Position numbers and translations under genes: made by a program. Of a DNA stretch of 64,000 nt, positions 34,012-43,615 are shown one piece after another (position 1 is the stretch's first letter; every line of letters begins with the position of its first letter). This DNA is from Geobacter sp. SVR (lineage in GTDB: Bacteria > Desulfobacterota > Desulfuromonadia > Geobacterales > Pseudopelobacteraceae). The DNA lies in contig NZ_AP024469.1 in assembly GCF_016865365.1 (NCBI RefSeq), positions 2,138,501 through 2,202,500 on the forward strand, in the 5' to 3' direction. A model generated the notes under the pieces. That model saw only the letters and a program-made list of their open reading frames with translations. It did not search any database and was not told the origin of the DNA.

Positions 34012-34179
34012 GTGGCACATTCAATTACTGACGATTGCACCAACTGTGCAGCATGTGAGGATTCTTGTCCGGTTAACGCCATCAGCGAACAGGGGAGCAA
34101 GCGTGCAATCGACGCAGATACCTGCATCGATTGTGGTGCTTGCGTGGATACCTGTCCCGTAAATGCTATCCATGCCTAA
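34012..34179 (+). CDS. Small 2[4Fe-4S] ferredoxin
   Basis: 55 residues from GTG 34012: MAHSITDDCTNCAACEDSCP and then a second CIDCGACVDTCP motif with the classic PVNAI ending after each. Such ferredoxins carry low-potential electrons, here a plausible acceptor for KorDABC or partner of other 2-oxoacid enzymes. A very strong AAAGGAGGTGA Shine-Dalgarno precedes the GTG. The gene is short enough to be missed by length-filtered calling. It ends with a terminator that also serves the minus-strand gene. Confidence 0.92.
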   Translation: MAHSITDDCTNCAACEDSCPVNAISEQGSKRAIDADTCIDCGACVDTCPVNAIHA

Positions 34180-34204
34180 TTGACAAGAACATCGATGTTG
34201 TACC

Positions 34205-34234
34205 AAAAAAGCCCGTGGCAACACGGGCTTTTTT
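34205..34234. terminator. Bidirectional terminator between ferredoxin and DUF2905 gene
   Basis: AAAAAAGCCCGTG pairs with CACGGGCTTTTTT around a 4-base loop. Confidence 0.9.
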
Positions 34235-34260
34235 GATTTTCAGCGGTATGAGATGATGCT

Positions 34261-34473
34261 TCAGCGCCTGAACAGCCATACAATGAAGGAGATCAGGGCC
34301 GATAGCAGGATGCAGGTTGCCAGGGGAAAGTAGAATGAGAAGTTTTCCCTCTTGATGTAGATGTCGCCCGGCAGCTTGCCCAGCCAGGGGAGGCGGGGGA
34401 CGAGCGAAACGAGAACGCCGATTGCTGCGATAATCAAACCGAGCAGGATCAGAGAACGTCCCAGACCGTTCAC
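34261..34473 (-). CDS. Small membrane protein, DUF2905 family
   Basis: 70 residues with two predicted helices (about 6-26 and 47-66) joined by the family-typical loop WLGKLPGDIYIKRENFSFYFPL. Family function is unknown (established family, unknown role). Its ATG overlaps the stop of queH by four bases (ATGA), making it the last gene of the dCMP deaminase-rib-queH operon on the minus strand. Confidence 0.9.
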   Translation of the reverse strand: MNGLGRSLILLGLIIAAIGVLVSLVPRLPWLGKLPGDIYIKRENFSFYFPLATCILLSALISFIVWLFRR

Positions 34474-35012
34474 GTGTGCCGCTCCCGGGGCAGGTAGCGC
34501 TCCTTTTCACTGTAGATGCAACCGCAATACTGCTGCCGGTACAGTCCCAGTTCCTTGGACAGCCTGATGCCCTCCTGCCAGCCCGGCCGGAAGTCCTCGT
34601 AGTGAAATGCGACGCCGTATTCGCGTCCCGCCTGTTCTCCCAGTTCCCTGATCAGTTCGTGCTGTTGGTAACGGCTGTACAGCAGCGATGCGGTAAAGGC
34701 TTCGAAACCGGCTTCGGCCGCCGTGGCTGCGGCAACACGCAGGCGTGAAGCATAGCAATAGCCGCAGCGCTTTTCCGGGTGCTCTGCCACCCGGGCCAGA
34801 AATTCCTCCAGATCGTAATCGTCACGCACGATCATGGGGAGTGATTCCTGAACGGACATGAGTTTGACCGATTCGAGGCGGCGGGCAAACTCCTGGTATG
34901 GGTGGATGTTGTGATTGTAAAAAAATCCCGTGACCTCGTGGCCGGCTGCACGCAGGGTCTTCAACGGATAGAGGCTGCATGGCCCGCAGCAGGTGTGAAG
35001 CAGGATTCTCAT
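34470..35012 (-). CDS. queH: Epoxyqueuosine reductase QueH
   Basis: 180 residues. It reduces epoxyqueuosine to queuosine in tRNA, the non-cobalamin alternative to QueG. Metal and cluster cysteines are visible: HTCCGPCS at the start, KRCGYCYASRL in the middle and QQYCGCIYS near the end. ATG 35012 starts inside the ribBA stop (TGATG, one-base overlap); a longer upstream frame exists but overlaps ribBA deeply and is rejected. Followed by DUF2905. Confidence 0.92.
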   Translation of the reverse strand: MRILLHTCCGPCSLYPLKTLRAAGHEVTGFFYNHNIHPYQEFARRLESVKLMSVQESLPMIVRDDYDLEEFLARVAEHPEKRCGYCYASRLRVAAATAAEAGFEAFTASLLYSRYQQHELIRELGEQAGREYGVAFHYEDFRPGWQEGIRLSKELGLYRQQYCGCIYSEKERYLPRERHT

Positions 35013-36217
35013 CAGATATTCTCCAGCAGGTGCCCCATCTTGTCGCGTTTTGTCCTGAGGTAGTTCTTGTTGCTTTTGGTTGGAACCGCTTCGATGGCCA
35101 CCCGCTCCACAACATCGATGCCATAGCCTTGCAGGCCGATCAGTTTCCGGGGATTGTTCGTCATCAGGCGCATTTTGCGGATGCCCAGCGACAAAAGGAT
35201 CTGGGCGCCGATGCCGTAGTCCCTGAGATCCGCCTTGAAGCCGAGCTCCAGGTTGGCCTCGACCGTATCCCGTCCCTGGTCCTGCAGTTCGTAGGCCTTC
35301 AACTTGTTGATCAAGCCGATGCCGCGTCCTTCCTGGCGCATGTAAATTATAACACCTTTTCCTTCCCGTTCGATCATGGCCATGGAGCGCTGGAGCTGTT
35401 CGCCGCAGTCGCAGCGCTGGCTGCCGAGCACATCGCCGGTCAGGCATTCCGAGTGCACCCGCACAAGAATCGGATCACCGCTGCGAACTTCGCCCTTTAC
35501 GAGCGCGAGATGGTCCAGCTTGTCCACATCATTCTCAAAGGCAATGGCACGCCAGTCGCCGCCATAGCGGGAAGGGAGACGGGCCTCGGCCACCGTGCGC
35601 ACCAGTATCTCGTTTTTCAGGCGGTAGGCTACCAGATCGGCAATGGTGCAAATCTTGATGCCGTGGTGCTTGGCGAACTTCTTGAGTTCCGGCATGCGGG
35701 CCATGGTTCCGTCGTCGTTCATGATCTCGCAGATCACTCCGGCCGGCTTGAGACCTGCCAGCCGCGCCAGGTCCACCGAGCCTTCCGTCTGGCCGGTGCG
35801 CACCAGTACCCCTCCCGGCTTGGCGCGCAAGGGGAAAATATGGCCCGGGCTCACCAGGTCGCCGGGACCGGCGCCGTCGGCCACGGCAGTAAGGACGGTG
35901 TGGGAACGGTCGGCGGCGGAGATGCCGGTGGTGACGCCATGTTTTGCTTCAATCGAAACCGTGAAGGCGGTTTCGAAGGGAGAAGTATTGTCGCGCACCA
36001 TCGGACGCAACCCCAGTTCATCGCACTTGTCCGGGGTCAGGGTCAGGCAGATCAGACCACGCCCGTACTTGGCCATGAAATTGATCGCCTCGGGTGTGGC
36101 CGCCTCGGCAGCCATGGTGAGATCCCCCTCGTTCTCCCGGTCTTCGTCATCCACCAGGATCACCATCTTGCCCTGACGGATGTCTTCAATCGCTGATTCT
36201 ATGCTTGCTACCGACAT
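35012..36217 (-). CDS. ribBA: Bifunctional DHBP synthase / GTP cyclohydrolase II
   Basis: 401 residues. N-terminal RibB domain (about 1-200) makes the four-carbon unit of riboflavin, with [11 protein letters not shown] and [12 protein letters not shown]-like core. The C-terminal RibA domain (about 205-400) opens GTP; zinc cysteines appear in [19 protein letters not shown], and [16 protein letters not shown] follows. It lies 66 bases after ribE. Overlaps queH by one base. Confidence 0.97.
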   Translation of the reverse strand: MSVASIESAIEDIRQGKMVILVDDEDRENEGDLTMAAEAATPEAINFMAKYGRGLICLTLTPDKCDELGLRPMVRDNTSPFETAFTVSIEAKHGVTTGISAADRSHTVLTAVADGAGPGDLVSPGHIFPLRAKPGGVLVRTGQTEGSVDLARLAGLKPAGVICEIMNDDGTMARMPELKKFAKHHGIKICTIADLVAYRLKNEILVRTVAEARLPSRYGGDWRAIAFENDVDKLDHLALVKGEVRSGDPILVRVHSECLTGDVLGSQRCDCGEQLQRSMAMIEREGKGVIIYMRQEGRGIGLINKLKAYELQDQGRDTVEANLELGFKADLRDYGIGAQILLSLGIRKMRLMTNNPRKLIGLQGYGIDVVERVAIEAVPTKSNKNYLRTKRDKMGHLLENI

Positions 36218-36283
36218 GGTATCCCTTTCATTGCACTGTTTGGTTGAGAAATGCTCGTGGCGCGGAGGCCTCTGCAGCGGCCG

Positions 36284-36925
36284 TCACAGAAAACCATTTT
36301 CCGCCAGTGTTTTCATCGTCAGTCCGTCGCCGCCTTTCCAGGGTTGTACCAACCGCTCGACGTACTTTCCGATTATATCGGTTTCGATGTTGACCTCCTG
36401 TCCGGTCACAATACCGGCAAGGGTGGTCTGGGCAAAGGTGTGCGGAATGATGTTGACCGAGAAACCGTCTGTCGTGACGGTGTTGACGGTCAGGCTGATG
36501 CCGTCGATCGCGACGGACCCTTTTGTCACCAGGTATCGTGCCGATGCCGGCGGCAGGGTGAATTCCAGGACGCGATTGCCGGAAACCTCGCGCAGACGGG
36601 CCAGTCTGGCAATACAATCCACATGCCCGGTAACGATATGTCCCCCAAGACGGTTACCAAGCGCCATGGCACGCTCGAGATTGACCTGGCTGCCGCAGCG
36701 CAGGTTTCCCAACGTGGTACCGGCCAGCGACTCGGGTGAGGCGTCGAAGCACAGGGTGCCTTCCTGTTTTGTCGTAACGGTCAGGCAGACGCCATTGACC
36801 GCCACGGAATCGCCGATGGCCATTCCGGTGCCGGTCAGGGTGGTTTCGACACGCACAACGGCAGCGGCTCCGCGCCGATCAAAGGAGGCAATGCGTCCGG
36901 TCCCTTCTATCAGTCCTGTAAACAT
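36284..36925 (-). CDS. ribE: Riboflavin synthase alpha chain
   Basis: 213 residues with two lumazine-binding repeats: [13 protein letters not shown] at the start and a second copy beginning near GHIVTGHVDCIARL and KGSVAIDGISLTVN. It makes riboflavin from two lumazine molecules, needing RibH, which is not visible in this window. It overlaps the ribD 3' end by 16 bases. Confidence 0.95.
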   Translation of the reverse strand: MFTGLIEGTGRIASFDRRGAAAVVRVETTLTGTGMAIGDSVAVNGVCLTVTTKQEGTLCFDASPESLAGTTLGNLRCGSQVNLERAMALGNRLGGHIVTGHVDCIARLARLREVSGNRVLEFTLPPASARYLVTKGSVAIDGISLTVNTVTTDGFSVNIIPHTFAQTTLAGIVTGQEVNIETDIIGKYVERLVQPWKGGDGLTMKTLAENGFL

Positions 36926-38016
36926 GGTATCTCCGGCCGTGCGGTGACGACGACGTCAGACGCGATCCGGCGCACATCGACGATCTTGAACGGCAGTGCC
37001 TGTGCCATGCCGGTGATGCCGGTCAGGGCAAATGGTGAGAATCCGTCGCTGCCGACCACCTTGGGGGCATAGAAGAAGAGGCACTCATCGATCAGCCCCT
37101 GCTCCAGGGCTGCTCCGGCAAGGCGGCTGCCCCCTTCCAGCAGGAGCGACTGGATGCCCTGCTGTCCGAGCCGGCGCAGCATGTCCTTCAGATCCACCTT
37201 GCCGTCATGTCCTTCGCACACCAGTATGGCTGCACCGCTCTTTTCGTAGCGGCGGTGTATGATGTTATTGCTTTCCGTGGTGGCGAGGATGGTCCCTTTT
37301 CCAAGAGGGCCGCTCAGCACGCGCGCGCTCTCCGGCGTGCGCAGGGTGCTGTCCACGATTACCCTGAGCGGGCTCCTGCCCCTGACATGCCGTACCGTCA
37401 GTTGCGGATCGTCGGCTATGACGGTGTCGACTCCGACCATTACGGCATCGCAGCGTGAACGCAGGCGATGGACCGTTCTTCGCGACTCTTCACAGCTGAT
37501 CCAGCGCGAATCTCCGGCAGCTGAAGCAATCTTGCCGTCGAGAGTCATGGCGCATTTGTAGATCACGTAGGGCAATCCGGTTGTTACCTGCTTGATGAAG
37601 GCGGGGTTGAGAGCGCGGGCTTCAGCCTCGAGCATGCCGCAGGCTGTTTCTATGCCGGCGTGGGCCAGGGCGCGCAGGCCTCCGCCGTTGACCTGCGGGT
37701 TGGGATCGCCCATGGCGGCAACTACCCGCCGCACACCGGCAGCAATGAGGGCATCCGAGCAGGGGGGGGTTTTTCCGGTGTGGCAGCAGGGTTCCAGGGT
37801 GACATAGACATCGGCGCCGCGCGCTGCCCGGCCGGCCATCTCCAGGGCATGCACCTCGGCGTGCGGTCCTCCGGCCTTGCGGTGCCATCCTTCGCCGACG
37901 ATGACGCCATCCTTCACGATGACGCATCCGACTGCCGGATTGGGAGCCGTGCGGCCGACACCTTTACGGGCCAGTTTCAGCGCCCGCTGCATATATCGAG
38001 AATCCATGTCGATCAT
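36910..38016 (-). CDS. ribD: Bifunctional pyrimidine deaminase/reductase RibD
   Basis: 368 residues. N-terminal zinc deaminase ([33 protein letters not shown], about 1-145) and C-terminal NADPH reductase (about 145-360, [23 protein letters not shown] and [12 protein letters not shown]). ATG 38016 overlaps the nrdR stop by four bases; ATG 38007 is also possible. Acts between RibBA and RibE/RibH in riboflavin synthesis. Confidence 0.95.
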   Translation of the reverse strand: MIDMDSRYMQRALKLARKGVGRTAPNPAVGCVIVKDGVIVGEGWHRKAGGPHAEVHALEMAGRAARGADVYVTLEPCCHTGKTPPCSDALIAAGVRRVVAAMGDPNPQVNGGGLRALAHAGIETACGMLEAEARALNPAFIKQVTTGLPYVIYKCAMTLDGKIASAAGDSRWISCEESRRTVHRLRSRCDAVMVGVDTVIADDPQLTVRHVRGRSPLRVIVDSTLRTPESARVLSGPLGKGTILATTESNNIIHRRYEKSGAAILVCEGHDGKVDLKDMLRRLGQQGIQSLLLEGGSRLAGAALEQGLIDECLFFYAPKVVGSDGFSPFALTGITGMAQALPFKIVDVRRIASDVVVTARPEIPCLQD

Positions 38017-38465
38017 TTTTTCAGCAGGTCCTGAAGCTCCTGCATGAACTCGCCGATGTCGCGAAAGGAGCGATAGACCGATGCAAAACGCACGTACGCC
38101 ACTTCATCCTTGTCGTGCAGTTCCTTCATGATCCATTCCCCGATGGTAGTGGTGGAAACTTCCTTTTCCGACGATTCTTGCAGCCTGCCTTCCAGACGGT
38201 CGACCATGCGCTCGATATCCTCGACCGGAATGGGGCGTTTCTCGCAGGCCTTTTTGATACCGGAAATGATCTTCATGCGGTCAAAAGGCTCACGCCGTCC
38301 ATCCTTCTTGAAGACCTGCGGCAGCATCTCCTCAATGCGCTCATGAGTGGTGAAGCGACGGGCGCACTGTTCGCATTCCCGCCGTCGCCGAATGGCTATG
38401 CCCCCCTTGTCGGGGCGCGAATCGACCACCTTGCTGTCCGGATTGCCGCAGAACGGGCATTTCAT
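38013..38465 (-). CDS. nrdR: Transcriptional repressor NrdR
   Basis: 150 residues. N-terminal zinc ribbon (CPFCG and [12 protein letters not shown]) and an ATP-cone domain ([27 protein letters not shown]). It represses ribonucleotide reductase genes in response to ATP/dATP. It overlaps dCMP deaminase and ribD by four bases at each end, so it is tightly coupled. No nrd gene is in the window. Confidence 0.97.
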   Translation of the reverse strand: MKCPFCGNPDSKVVDSRPDKGGIAIRRRRECEQCARRFTTHERIEEMLPQVFKKDGRREPFDRMKIISGIKKACEKRPIPVEDIERMVDRLEGRLQESSEKEVSTTTIGEWIMKELHDKDEVAYVRFASVYRSFRDIGEFMQELQDLLKK

Positions 38466-38932
38466 TGTTTTTCGACCTCGCCTCTGGTTTCGCTGAAAGG
38501 AATGACTTCGATGGTGGCTTCGGCGATCATTTGGCGGGCCAGGTCATCGGCATACCCTTCGCCGTAGACAACCCGTCTTATGCCAGCATTGATGAGCATC
38601 TTGGTGCAGATGATACAAGGCATGGTCGTACAGTAGAGCGTCGCACCATCGATATTTACGCCATGACGCGCAGCCTGGATGATGGCGTTCTGCTCGGCGT
38701 GCAGCCCCCGACAGAGTTCGTGCCGCTCGCCCGAAGGCACCTGGAGACGCTCACGCAGGCAGCCCGCCGCATCGCAGTGGGTAATGCCGGTCGGGACACC
38801 ATTGTAGCCGGTGGCCAGGATATTGCGCTCCTTGACCAGCAGGGCTCCGACCTGGCGGCGAAGACAGGTGGAGCGAGTGGCCACGAGCCTGGTGATGTCC
38901 ATGAAGTATTGATCCCACGTCGGACGCTGCAT
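38462..38932 (-). CDS. dCMP/cytidylate deaminase-like protein
   Basis: 156 residues. Zinc site HAEQNAII with [12 protein letters not shown], matching ComE/dCMP deaminases; it converts dCMP to dUMP. Placed first in the operon, before nrdR and the rib genes, so pyrimidine and flavin supply share an operon, as in several relatives. ATG at 38932. Confidence 0.92.
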   Translation of the reverse strand: MQRPTWDQYFMDITRLVATRSTCLRRQVGALLVKERNILATGYNGVPTGITHCDAAGCLRERLQVPSGERHELCRGLHAEQNAIIQAARHGVNIDGATLYCTTMPCIICTKMLINAGIRRVVYGEGYADDLARQMIAEATIEVIPFSETRGEVEKQ

Positions 38933-39075
38933 AGGTCTCGTTCTCCAGAATTTGTGAATTACGTAAATTACTCCAATATGCCTGTAAGGTCAACATTCTA
39001 TGGTTGCCGGACGTTCTCTCCCTTTGAGGAAAGCTCGATATCGGAGTACCTGAGCTGAAATATGCGGCAACGCGG

Positions 39076-39089
39076 GTGACAGGTGTCAC
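39076..39089 (+). promoter_or_regulatory. GTGAC-N4-GTCAC dyad upstream of mcp1
   Basis: GTGACAGGTGTCAC, two inverted half-sites, about 190 bases before mcp1. It shares half-sites with the cluster at 42761-42839 in front of cheW. Confidence 0.45.
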
Positions 39090-39191
39090 GACATGATTAG
39101 TAGCCGGTTTCCTCCCGCTTTCAGGCAGCGCTGCGGGACAAAGAGAAAATAGTTCAATGAATATATTTGTTCTGTGTTGAACTGCCATTGT

Positions 39192-39207
39192 TGGCATGAT
39201 CTTTGGT
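39192..39207 (+). promoter_or_regulatory. Sigma-54-like -24/-12 promoter of mcp1
   Basis: TGGCATGATCTTTGGT: GG and the -12 element are spaced by 10 bases as required, but -12 reads GG instead of GC. About 62 bases before the mcp1 start. Confidence 0.45.
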
Positions 39208-39268
39208 TCTGTCATGACACCGGTTGCCGGCTTGTGCTGTGATGACCAAGTCTTTAAGGAGGCGTATG

Positions 39269-40936
39269 ATGTTCAAAAACATGAAGATCGGGAAAAGGCT
39301 GGGACTAGGGTTCGGGATTATTCTGGCCCTGATGGTGGTGCTCGTTTTTATCGGGATCTCCAACATGCAGAAGATTCAGAAAAGCACGGACCATATTGTC
39401 AAGGTCAACAATGTGCGGGTGGAACATTGCAATAACATGGTCGACAAATTCAACGATATCATGACGGCAATGAGAGATCTGCTCCTCACACGAGAGCCGG
39501 AAAAACGGCAGGAGTTGCTGAATGGTATCAAGTCGTCTCGGGAGAAATACGGCGAGAGCTTTAAAAAGATGGAAGAGATGACCAACAAGGATGACAAGAA
39601 GGGGCAGGAACTGATCAGTGGCGTCAAGGCGGCGCTGGAGGTGGCCAAGCCGCTCAACAACAAGGTGGTTGAGCTGACTATGGCCGGCAAAGAGGACGAA
39701 GCGACGGCGCTGCTCAATCGGGAGGCGCTGTCGGCTATCAACAAAGCCTTTGCCCTGATGGAAGAACTTGTCAGGCATAATAACGAGCGCAGCGAAATGC
39801 GGTATGCGGAAGCAGTGGCAGCCTACACCTCCGCACGCAATTTCATGCTCGCGTTCGGAGGGGTTGCCATTCTGGCGGCGGTCCTGACAGCAGTATTCCT
39901 GACACGGAGCATCGTAGCGCCGCTCGACAGAGCGGTCGGTATAGCCAATGCCCTGGCGGCCGGAGACCTGAACATAGCGGTCACGTCGGACAGCAGGGAC
40001 GAAACCGGTGTCATGATGGCCGCCCTGGCACAGATGGTCGACAAGCTCAAGCAGGTGGTTGGTGATGTCATGGTTGCTGCCGACAACGTTGCCAGCGGCA
40101 GCCAGGAACTTTCCGCCACTGCCCAGCAGCTGTCCCAGGGGGCCACCGAACAGGCTGCCAGCGCCGAGGAAATATCGTCTTCGATGGAGGAGATGAGTTC
40201 CAGCATCCGCCAGAATGCGGACAACTCCGGCCAGACCGAAAAGATTGCGGTAAAAAGCGCTGCCGACGCTGCCAATGGTGGTGCGGCGGTAGCCGAAACC
40301 GTGGTGGCCATGAAGGAGATTGCCACCAAGATATCGATCATCGAGGAGATCGCCCGCCAGACCAACCTTCTGGCACTGAACGCCGCCATTGAAGCGGCCC
40401 GTGCTGGCGAGCACGGCAAGGGTTTTGCCGTGGTCGCCTCGGAGGTGCGCAAGCTGGCGGAGCGGAGCCAGGCTGCCGCCGGCGAAATCAGTACCCTTTC
40501 CACGCGCAGCGTCCAGGTGGCGGAGACTGCCGGTGAGATGCTGAACAAGATGGTGCCTGACATCCAGAAGACGGCCGAGCTTGTGCAGGAGATATCTGCC
40601 TCCAGCCGGGAGCAGGACAGCGGTGCCGAGCAGATCAGCAAGGCCATCCAGCAACTGGACAGCGTCATTCAGCAGAACGCCTCCGCCTCCGAGGAGATGG
40701 CCTCCACCTCGGAAGAACTTTCGGGGCAGGCTGAGCAGCTCAAGGACGCGATCGGCTTTTTCCGCATCGACGGCAGAATGCAGGTTGCTGCTGCGCGCCG
40801 TCCCGTGCGGACGGCGGTGCGGATCGCGCCGGTGGTGAAGGGTTCGGACAGGTCCTCCGGGAGGGAATTTTCGGGGATTGCCCTGGATATGGGGAGCGGC
40901 CGGGACCACCTGGACGACGAATTCGAAAGATTTTAG
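39269..40936 (+). CDS. Methyl-accepting chemotaxis protein (chemoreceptor 1)
   Basis: 555 residues. Membrane helix (about 13-33), a periplasmic four-helix-bundle sensor (about 35-190), second helix (about 190-212), HAMP ([15 protein letters not shown] region), and the cytoplasmic coiled coil with the hairpin tip [43 protein letters not shown]. It ends DDEFERF; the last residues E-F-E-R-F fit the aromatic-x-x-aromatic pentapeptide that tethers CheR/CheB in some receptors. ATG 39269 is chosen over 39266 and a longer upstream frame because AAGGAGG sits six bases ahead. The last 301 residues nearly equal chemoreceptor 2. Not in an operon with other che genes. Confidence 0.93.
   Translation: MFKNMKIGKRLGLGFGIILALMVVLVFIGISNMQKIQKSTDHIVKVNNVRVEHCNNMVDKFNDIMTAMRDLLLTREPEKRQELLNGIKSSREKYGESFKKMEEMTNKDDKKGQELISGVKAALEVAKPLNNKVVELTMAGKEDEATALLNREALSAINKAFALMEELVRHNNERSEMRYAEAVAAYTSARNFMLAFGGVAILAAVLTAVFLTRSIVAPLDRAVGIANALAAGDLNIAVTSDSRDETGVMMAALAQMVDKLKQVVGDVMVAADNVASGSQELSATAQQLSQGATEQAASAEEISSSMEEMSSSIRQNADNSGQTEKIAVKSAADAANGGAAVAETVVAMKEIATKISIIEEIARQTNLLALNAAIEAARAGEHGKGFAVVASEVRKLAERSQAAAGEISTLSTRSVQVAETAGEMLNKMVPDIQKTAELVQEISASSREQDSGAEQISKAIQQLDSVIQQNASASEEMASTSEELSGQAEQLKDAIGFFRIDGRMQVAAARRPVRTAVRIAPVVKGSDRSSGREFSGIALDMGSGRDHLDDEFERF
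40034..40936 (+). repeat. Direct repeat copy A (cytoplasmic half of chemoreceptor gene)
   Basis: 903 bases that match 44381-45283 with no indel and about 15 substitutions by eye (about 98%), 4347 bases apart. The boundary upstream is sharp: sequence identity ends at the ATG of MVDKLKQ. Confidence 0.9.
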
Positions 40937-41064
40937 AGGGTCGTACCAGATAGCTTCCGGCCCTTTGTTGGCCGAAGCGGTAAATTACCGTTATCTCTGT
41001 TGTTTGCGATTCGTGTTGTGTGCTATAAACGCATGAATTCACGGGCAGGGACAGGGATGACACC

Positions 41065-42759
41065 ATGACAAACGAAGTGCTCCAGCGCATTCTGGTAACG
41101 GATGACGAGGAGGGGGTGCGGCTCACGCTGGCGCGTCTTTTGGAGGCGGAGGGCTATCGGGTCGATACTGCCGGCAGTCGGACGGAAACGCTCGAGCTGC
41201 TGAGCCGCAACGATTACGCCGTGGTCTTCCTCGACATCATGCTGGGTACAGATAACGGGATCGACCTGCTGCGCGAAATTCGCGGATTTTTTCCCGGCAT
41301 TCAGGTTGTGATGATCACCGGCCGGCCTGATGTGGGATCGGCTGCAACTGCGGTGCGTCTGGGGGCATTCGATTATATCGTCAAGCCGGTCAGGTACGAG
41401 ACCCTGGCTGCCATTGCCCGGCACGCCCTTAAAAGTAAATTGCTCGCCGACGAGCAGGAACGCACCCGGGCTAACCTGAATGCCATCTTCAGCAGTGTTT
41501 CCGATGCCATCATCATGGTTGATAACGAACAGCGCCTGATTCAGTACAATTCGGCGGCTGCGGCGATGTGCGGATATCATGACGGGCAGACAGGCTGCTC
41601 GCTCATGGACATCAACTTTGGCTGCGGCGGTGTATGTAGGCATGCATTGATCGAGACGATGACGACCGGCACATCTCAGCAGTTGGATCGTTTCGAGTGC
41701 CGCAAAGCGGGGCATGGCACCAGCCGCATATTGAGCTTCCGGGCCACGCCGGTGACTGAGGCCGATGGCACCATAAAAGGGGCCGTGGCGGTCCTCAGGG
41801 ATGAAACCCGTCTGGATGCCCTGGAGCGGGTTCTCCAGCAGCGGGACCAGTTCCACGGCCTGATTGGGCGCAACGCGGGCATGCAGAAGATCTATTCGCT
41901 GATCGAGGCCCTTTCCGATGTTCACACAACGGTGCTCATAAACGGCGAGAGCGGAACCGGAAAGGAGCTGGTTGCGGCTGCACTTCATGTCAGCGGCCGC
42001 CGCAAGTCGGGCCCGCTGGTAACGGTGAACTGTTCGGCGTTGTCGGAAACCCTGCTGGAGAGCGAGCTGTTCGGACATGTGCGGGGGGCCTTCACCGGGG
42101 CCATTGCCAACAAGGCAGGACGCTTTGAAAAGGCCAATGGCGGTACCCTGCTGCTTGACGAAATCGGCGATATCTCGCCTGCCATGCAGATGCGGTTGCT
42201 GCGGGTGCTTCAGGAGCGGGAGGTCGAGCGGGTGGGGGGCTCTGCGCCGATCAAGGTGGATGTGCGGGTCATTGCCGCAACTAATCAGGATCTGGCGGAA
42301 AAGGTGCGTCAGGGGACCTTTCGCCAGGATCTTTATTTCAGGATCAACGTGGTTCGATTGGAGTTGCCCCCCCTCAGGGACCGCCTCGACGACCTGCCGC
42401 TGCTTGCCGAGCATTTTCTGAAGACGTTCACCTGCGTCTTCGGCAAATCCATACGGGCCTTCTCGGATGATGTCTTTGCACTGTTTCTGCGATACGATTG
42501 GCCCGGCAACGTGCGCCAGTTGGAACATGTTATCGAACATGCCTGCATATTGTGCCGTTCCGATGTCATCACGGTTGACGATCTCCCGCAGGACCTGCGG
42601 AGCGACGTTCGGGCGATCACTGCTTCTCCTGTCCAGCCCGCTCCCCCCTCTGATCTCGGCCTTGATGAAGCCCTCGCCATGGCCGGTGGAAACAAAAGCC
42701 GGGCAGCACGTTTGCTCGGTATCAGCCGCCGCACGGTGTACCGGCGCCTGTCAGGCTAA
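41065..42759 (+). CDS. Sigma-54-dependent response regulator (REC-PAS-AAA-Fis)
   Basis: 564 residues. Receiver (about 8-120, DDEE, Asp in VFLDIMLG, Lys in VKPVRYE). PAS-like segment (about 135-250) with Cys-rich DINFGCGGVCRHALIE, which might bind a metal or redox partner. AAA+ activator domain (about 265-500): GESGTGKE Walker A, GAFTGA loop for sigma-54 contact, GGTLLLDEIGD. C-terminal Fis HTH (AMAGGNKSRAARLLGISRRTVYRRL). It activates sigma-54 promoters. Dyads after it and -24/-12 sites near mcp1 and cheW make those genes plausible targets (inference). Confidence 0.92.
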   Translation: MTNEVLQRILVTDDEEGVRLTLARLLEAEGYRVDTAGSRTETLELLSRNDYAVVFLDIMLGTDNGIDLLREIRGFFPGIQVVMITGRPDVGSAATAVRLGAFDYIVKPVRYETLAAIARHALKSKLLADEQERTRANLNAIFSSVSDAIIMVDNEQRLIQYNSAAAAMCGYHDGQTGCSLMDINFGCGGVCRHALIETMTTGTSQQLDRFECRKAGHGTSRILSFRATPVTEADGTIKGAVAVLRDETRLDALERVLQQRDQFHGLIGRNAGMQKIYSLIEALSDVHTTVLINGESGTGKELVAAALHVSGRRKSGPLVTVNCSALSETLLESELFGHVRGAFTGAIANKAGRFEKANGGTLLLDEIGDISPAMQMRLLRVLQEREVERVGGSAPIKVDVRVIAATNQDLAEKVRQGTFRQDLYFRINVVRLELPPLRDRLDDLPLLAEHFLKTFTCVFGKSIRAFSDDVFALFLRYDWPGNVRQLEHVIEHACILCRSDVITVDDLPQDLRSDVRAITASPVQPAPPSDLGLDEALAMAGGNKSRAARLLGISRRTVYRRLSG

Positions 42760-42760
42760 C

Positions 42761-42839
42761 CTGTCACAGAGGTGTGTTTGTTGTTGTGTGACATGTCATA
42801 TGTGACATTGTGACGTGTCACACATCAGGCTGTGTCACA
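42761..42839 (+). promoter_or_regulatory. Cluster of TGTGAC/GTCACA half-sites (candidate enhancer-binding site)
   Basis: Within 80 bases: CTGTCACAG (42761-42769), TGTGACATGTCA (42787-42798), TGTGACA (42801-42807), TGTGACGTGTCACA (42809-42822) and TGTCACA (42833-42839). Arms are spaced by two bases in the two best copies, unlike CRP sites (six). It lies about 260 bases upstream of cheW and just behind the sigma-54 activator gene. Confidence 0.6.
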
Positions 42840-43042
42840 AGATGTTTCGCCTGCCGGCACATCACATCCACAATCCCATCACCCGCCTTTTCTGAGTCCC
42901 TGGTTCTCCTCCCTCATCCCAGTCGGTCTTTTCTGTCCAGATCCGTAATTCTTCGCTTACCCCGGTTCTGTCCGTGAAATGCCATAAAGATTTCCGACGT
43001 TGTCGGCTCCGTCCTTCCGGAAACCCGCTTCGACCCCCGTTC

Positions 43043-43058
43043 TGGCACAAACATTGGA
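43043..43058 (+). promoter_or_regulatory. Sigma-54-like -24/-12 promoter of cheW-mcp2
   Basis: TGGCACAAACATTGGA: -24 matches TGGCAC; -12 reads TTGG instead of TTGC; GG-to-GG gap is 10 bases as in true sites. About 43 bases before cheW. The rest of 42840-43100 shows no gene. Confidence 0.5.
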
Positions 43059-43100
43059 TAACTGTGGTTGATGACATTTATGTAACAGGGGGGCCTGCCT

Positions 43101-43580
43101 ATGGAAACATCGATTGAGACCAGCCAGTATCTGACGTTCAAGCTGGAAGATGAAGTTTTTGCCCTGGATGTGGCCAAGGTACGTGAAATTCTGGAGGAGA
43201 ACGCGATCACCAAGGTGCCGCAGACGCCGGATTACATGCGGGGGGTCATAAATCTGCGCGGAAGTGTGGTGCCGGTTATTGATCTGCGGCTGAAATTTGG
43301 CATGAGCCGATCGGAAAAAACGGTCAATACCTGCATTATAGTGGTCGAGGTGCAGATGGATGGAGAGGTGATCGTTCTGGGCGCCCTGGCGGACAGTGTG
43401 CAGGAGGTGATCGAGATGGAGCCGGAGCAGATCGCGGCGGCCCCCACCATCGGTACGCGCCTGAACACTGATTTCATCAAAGGCATGGGCAAGATGGACG
43501 GCCGATTTGTGATGATCCTAGACATCGACAAATTGTTTTCCAGTGACGAGCTGGCCGTTGTAGCGCTGGAAGCAGCTTGA
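43101..43580 (+). CDS. cheW: Chemotaxis coupling protein CheW
   Basis: 159 residues, one CheW SH3-like domain: YLTFKLEDEVFALDVAKVREILE, GVINLRGSVVPVIDLR, GALADSVQEVIEM, and a C-terminal MILDIDKLF. It links chemoreceptors to CheA. Followed 35 bases later by chemoreceptor 2 in a pair. A candidate sigma-54 promoter precedes it. Confidence 0.95.
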   Translation: METSIETSQYLTFKLEDEVFALDVAKVREILEENAITKVPQTPDYMRGVINLRGSVVPVIDLRLKFGMSRSEKTVNTCIIVVEVQMDGEVIVLGALADSVQEVIEMEPEQIAAAPTIGTRLNTDFIKGMGKMDGRFVMILDIDKLFSSDELAVVALEAA

Positions 43581-43615
43581 CGAAATTCTGAAGTACCAAC
43601 AGGGGAGGACAGGCC

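Larger units (their letters stand above)
38933..39268. other. Divergent intergenic region upstream of mcp1
   Basis: Divergent promoter region of about 336 bases between the dCMP deaminase operon and mcp1. Contains the GTGAC/GTCAC dyad and the -24/-12-like site listed separately. A long AT-rich patch (about 39150-39175) follows. No gene is seen. Confidence 0.6.

Noticed and set aside
38933-39268. FMN riboswitch before the rib operon
   Set aside because: No RFN-element-like motifs were seen in the region preceding the first gene of the operon.
42787-42822. TGTGA/TCACA pattern as a CRP binding site
   Set aside because: CRP sites need a six-base gap between TGTGA and TCACA; here the arms are two to four bases apart, so a different dyad protein is more likely.
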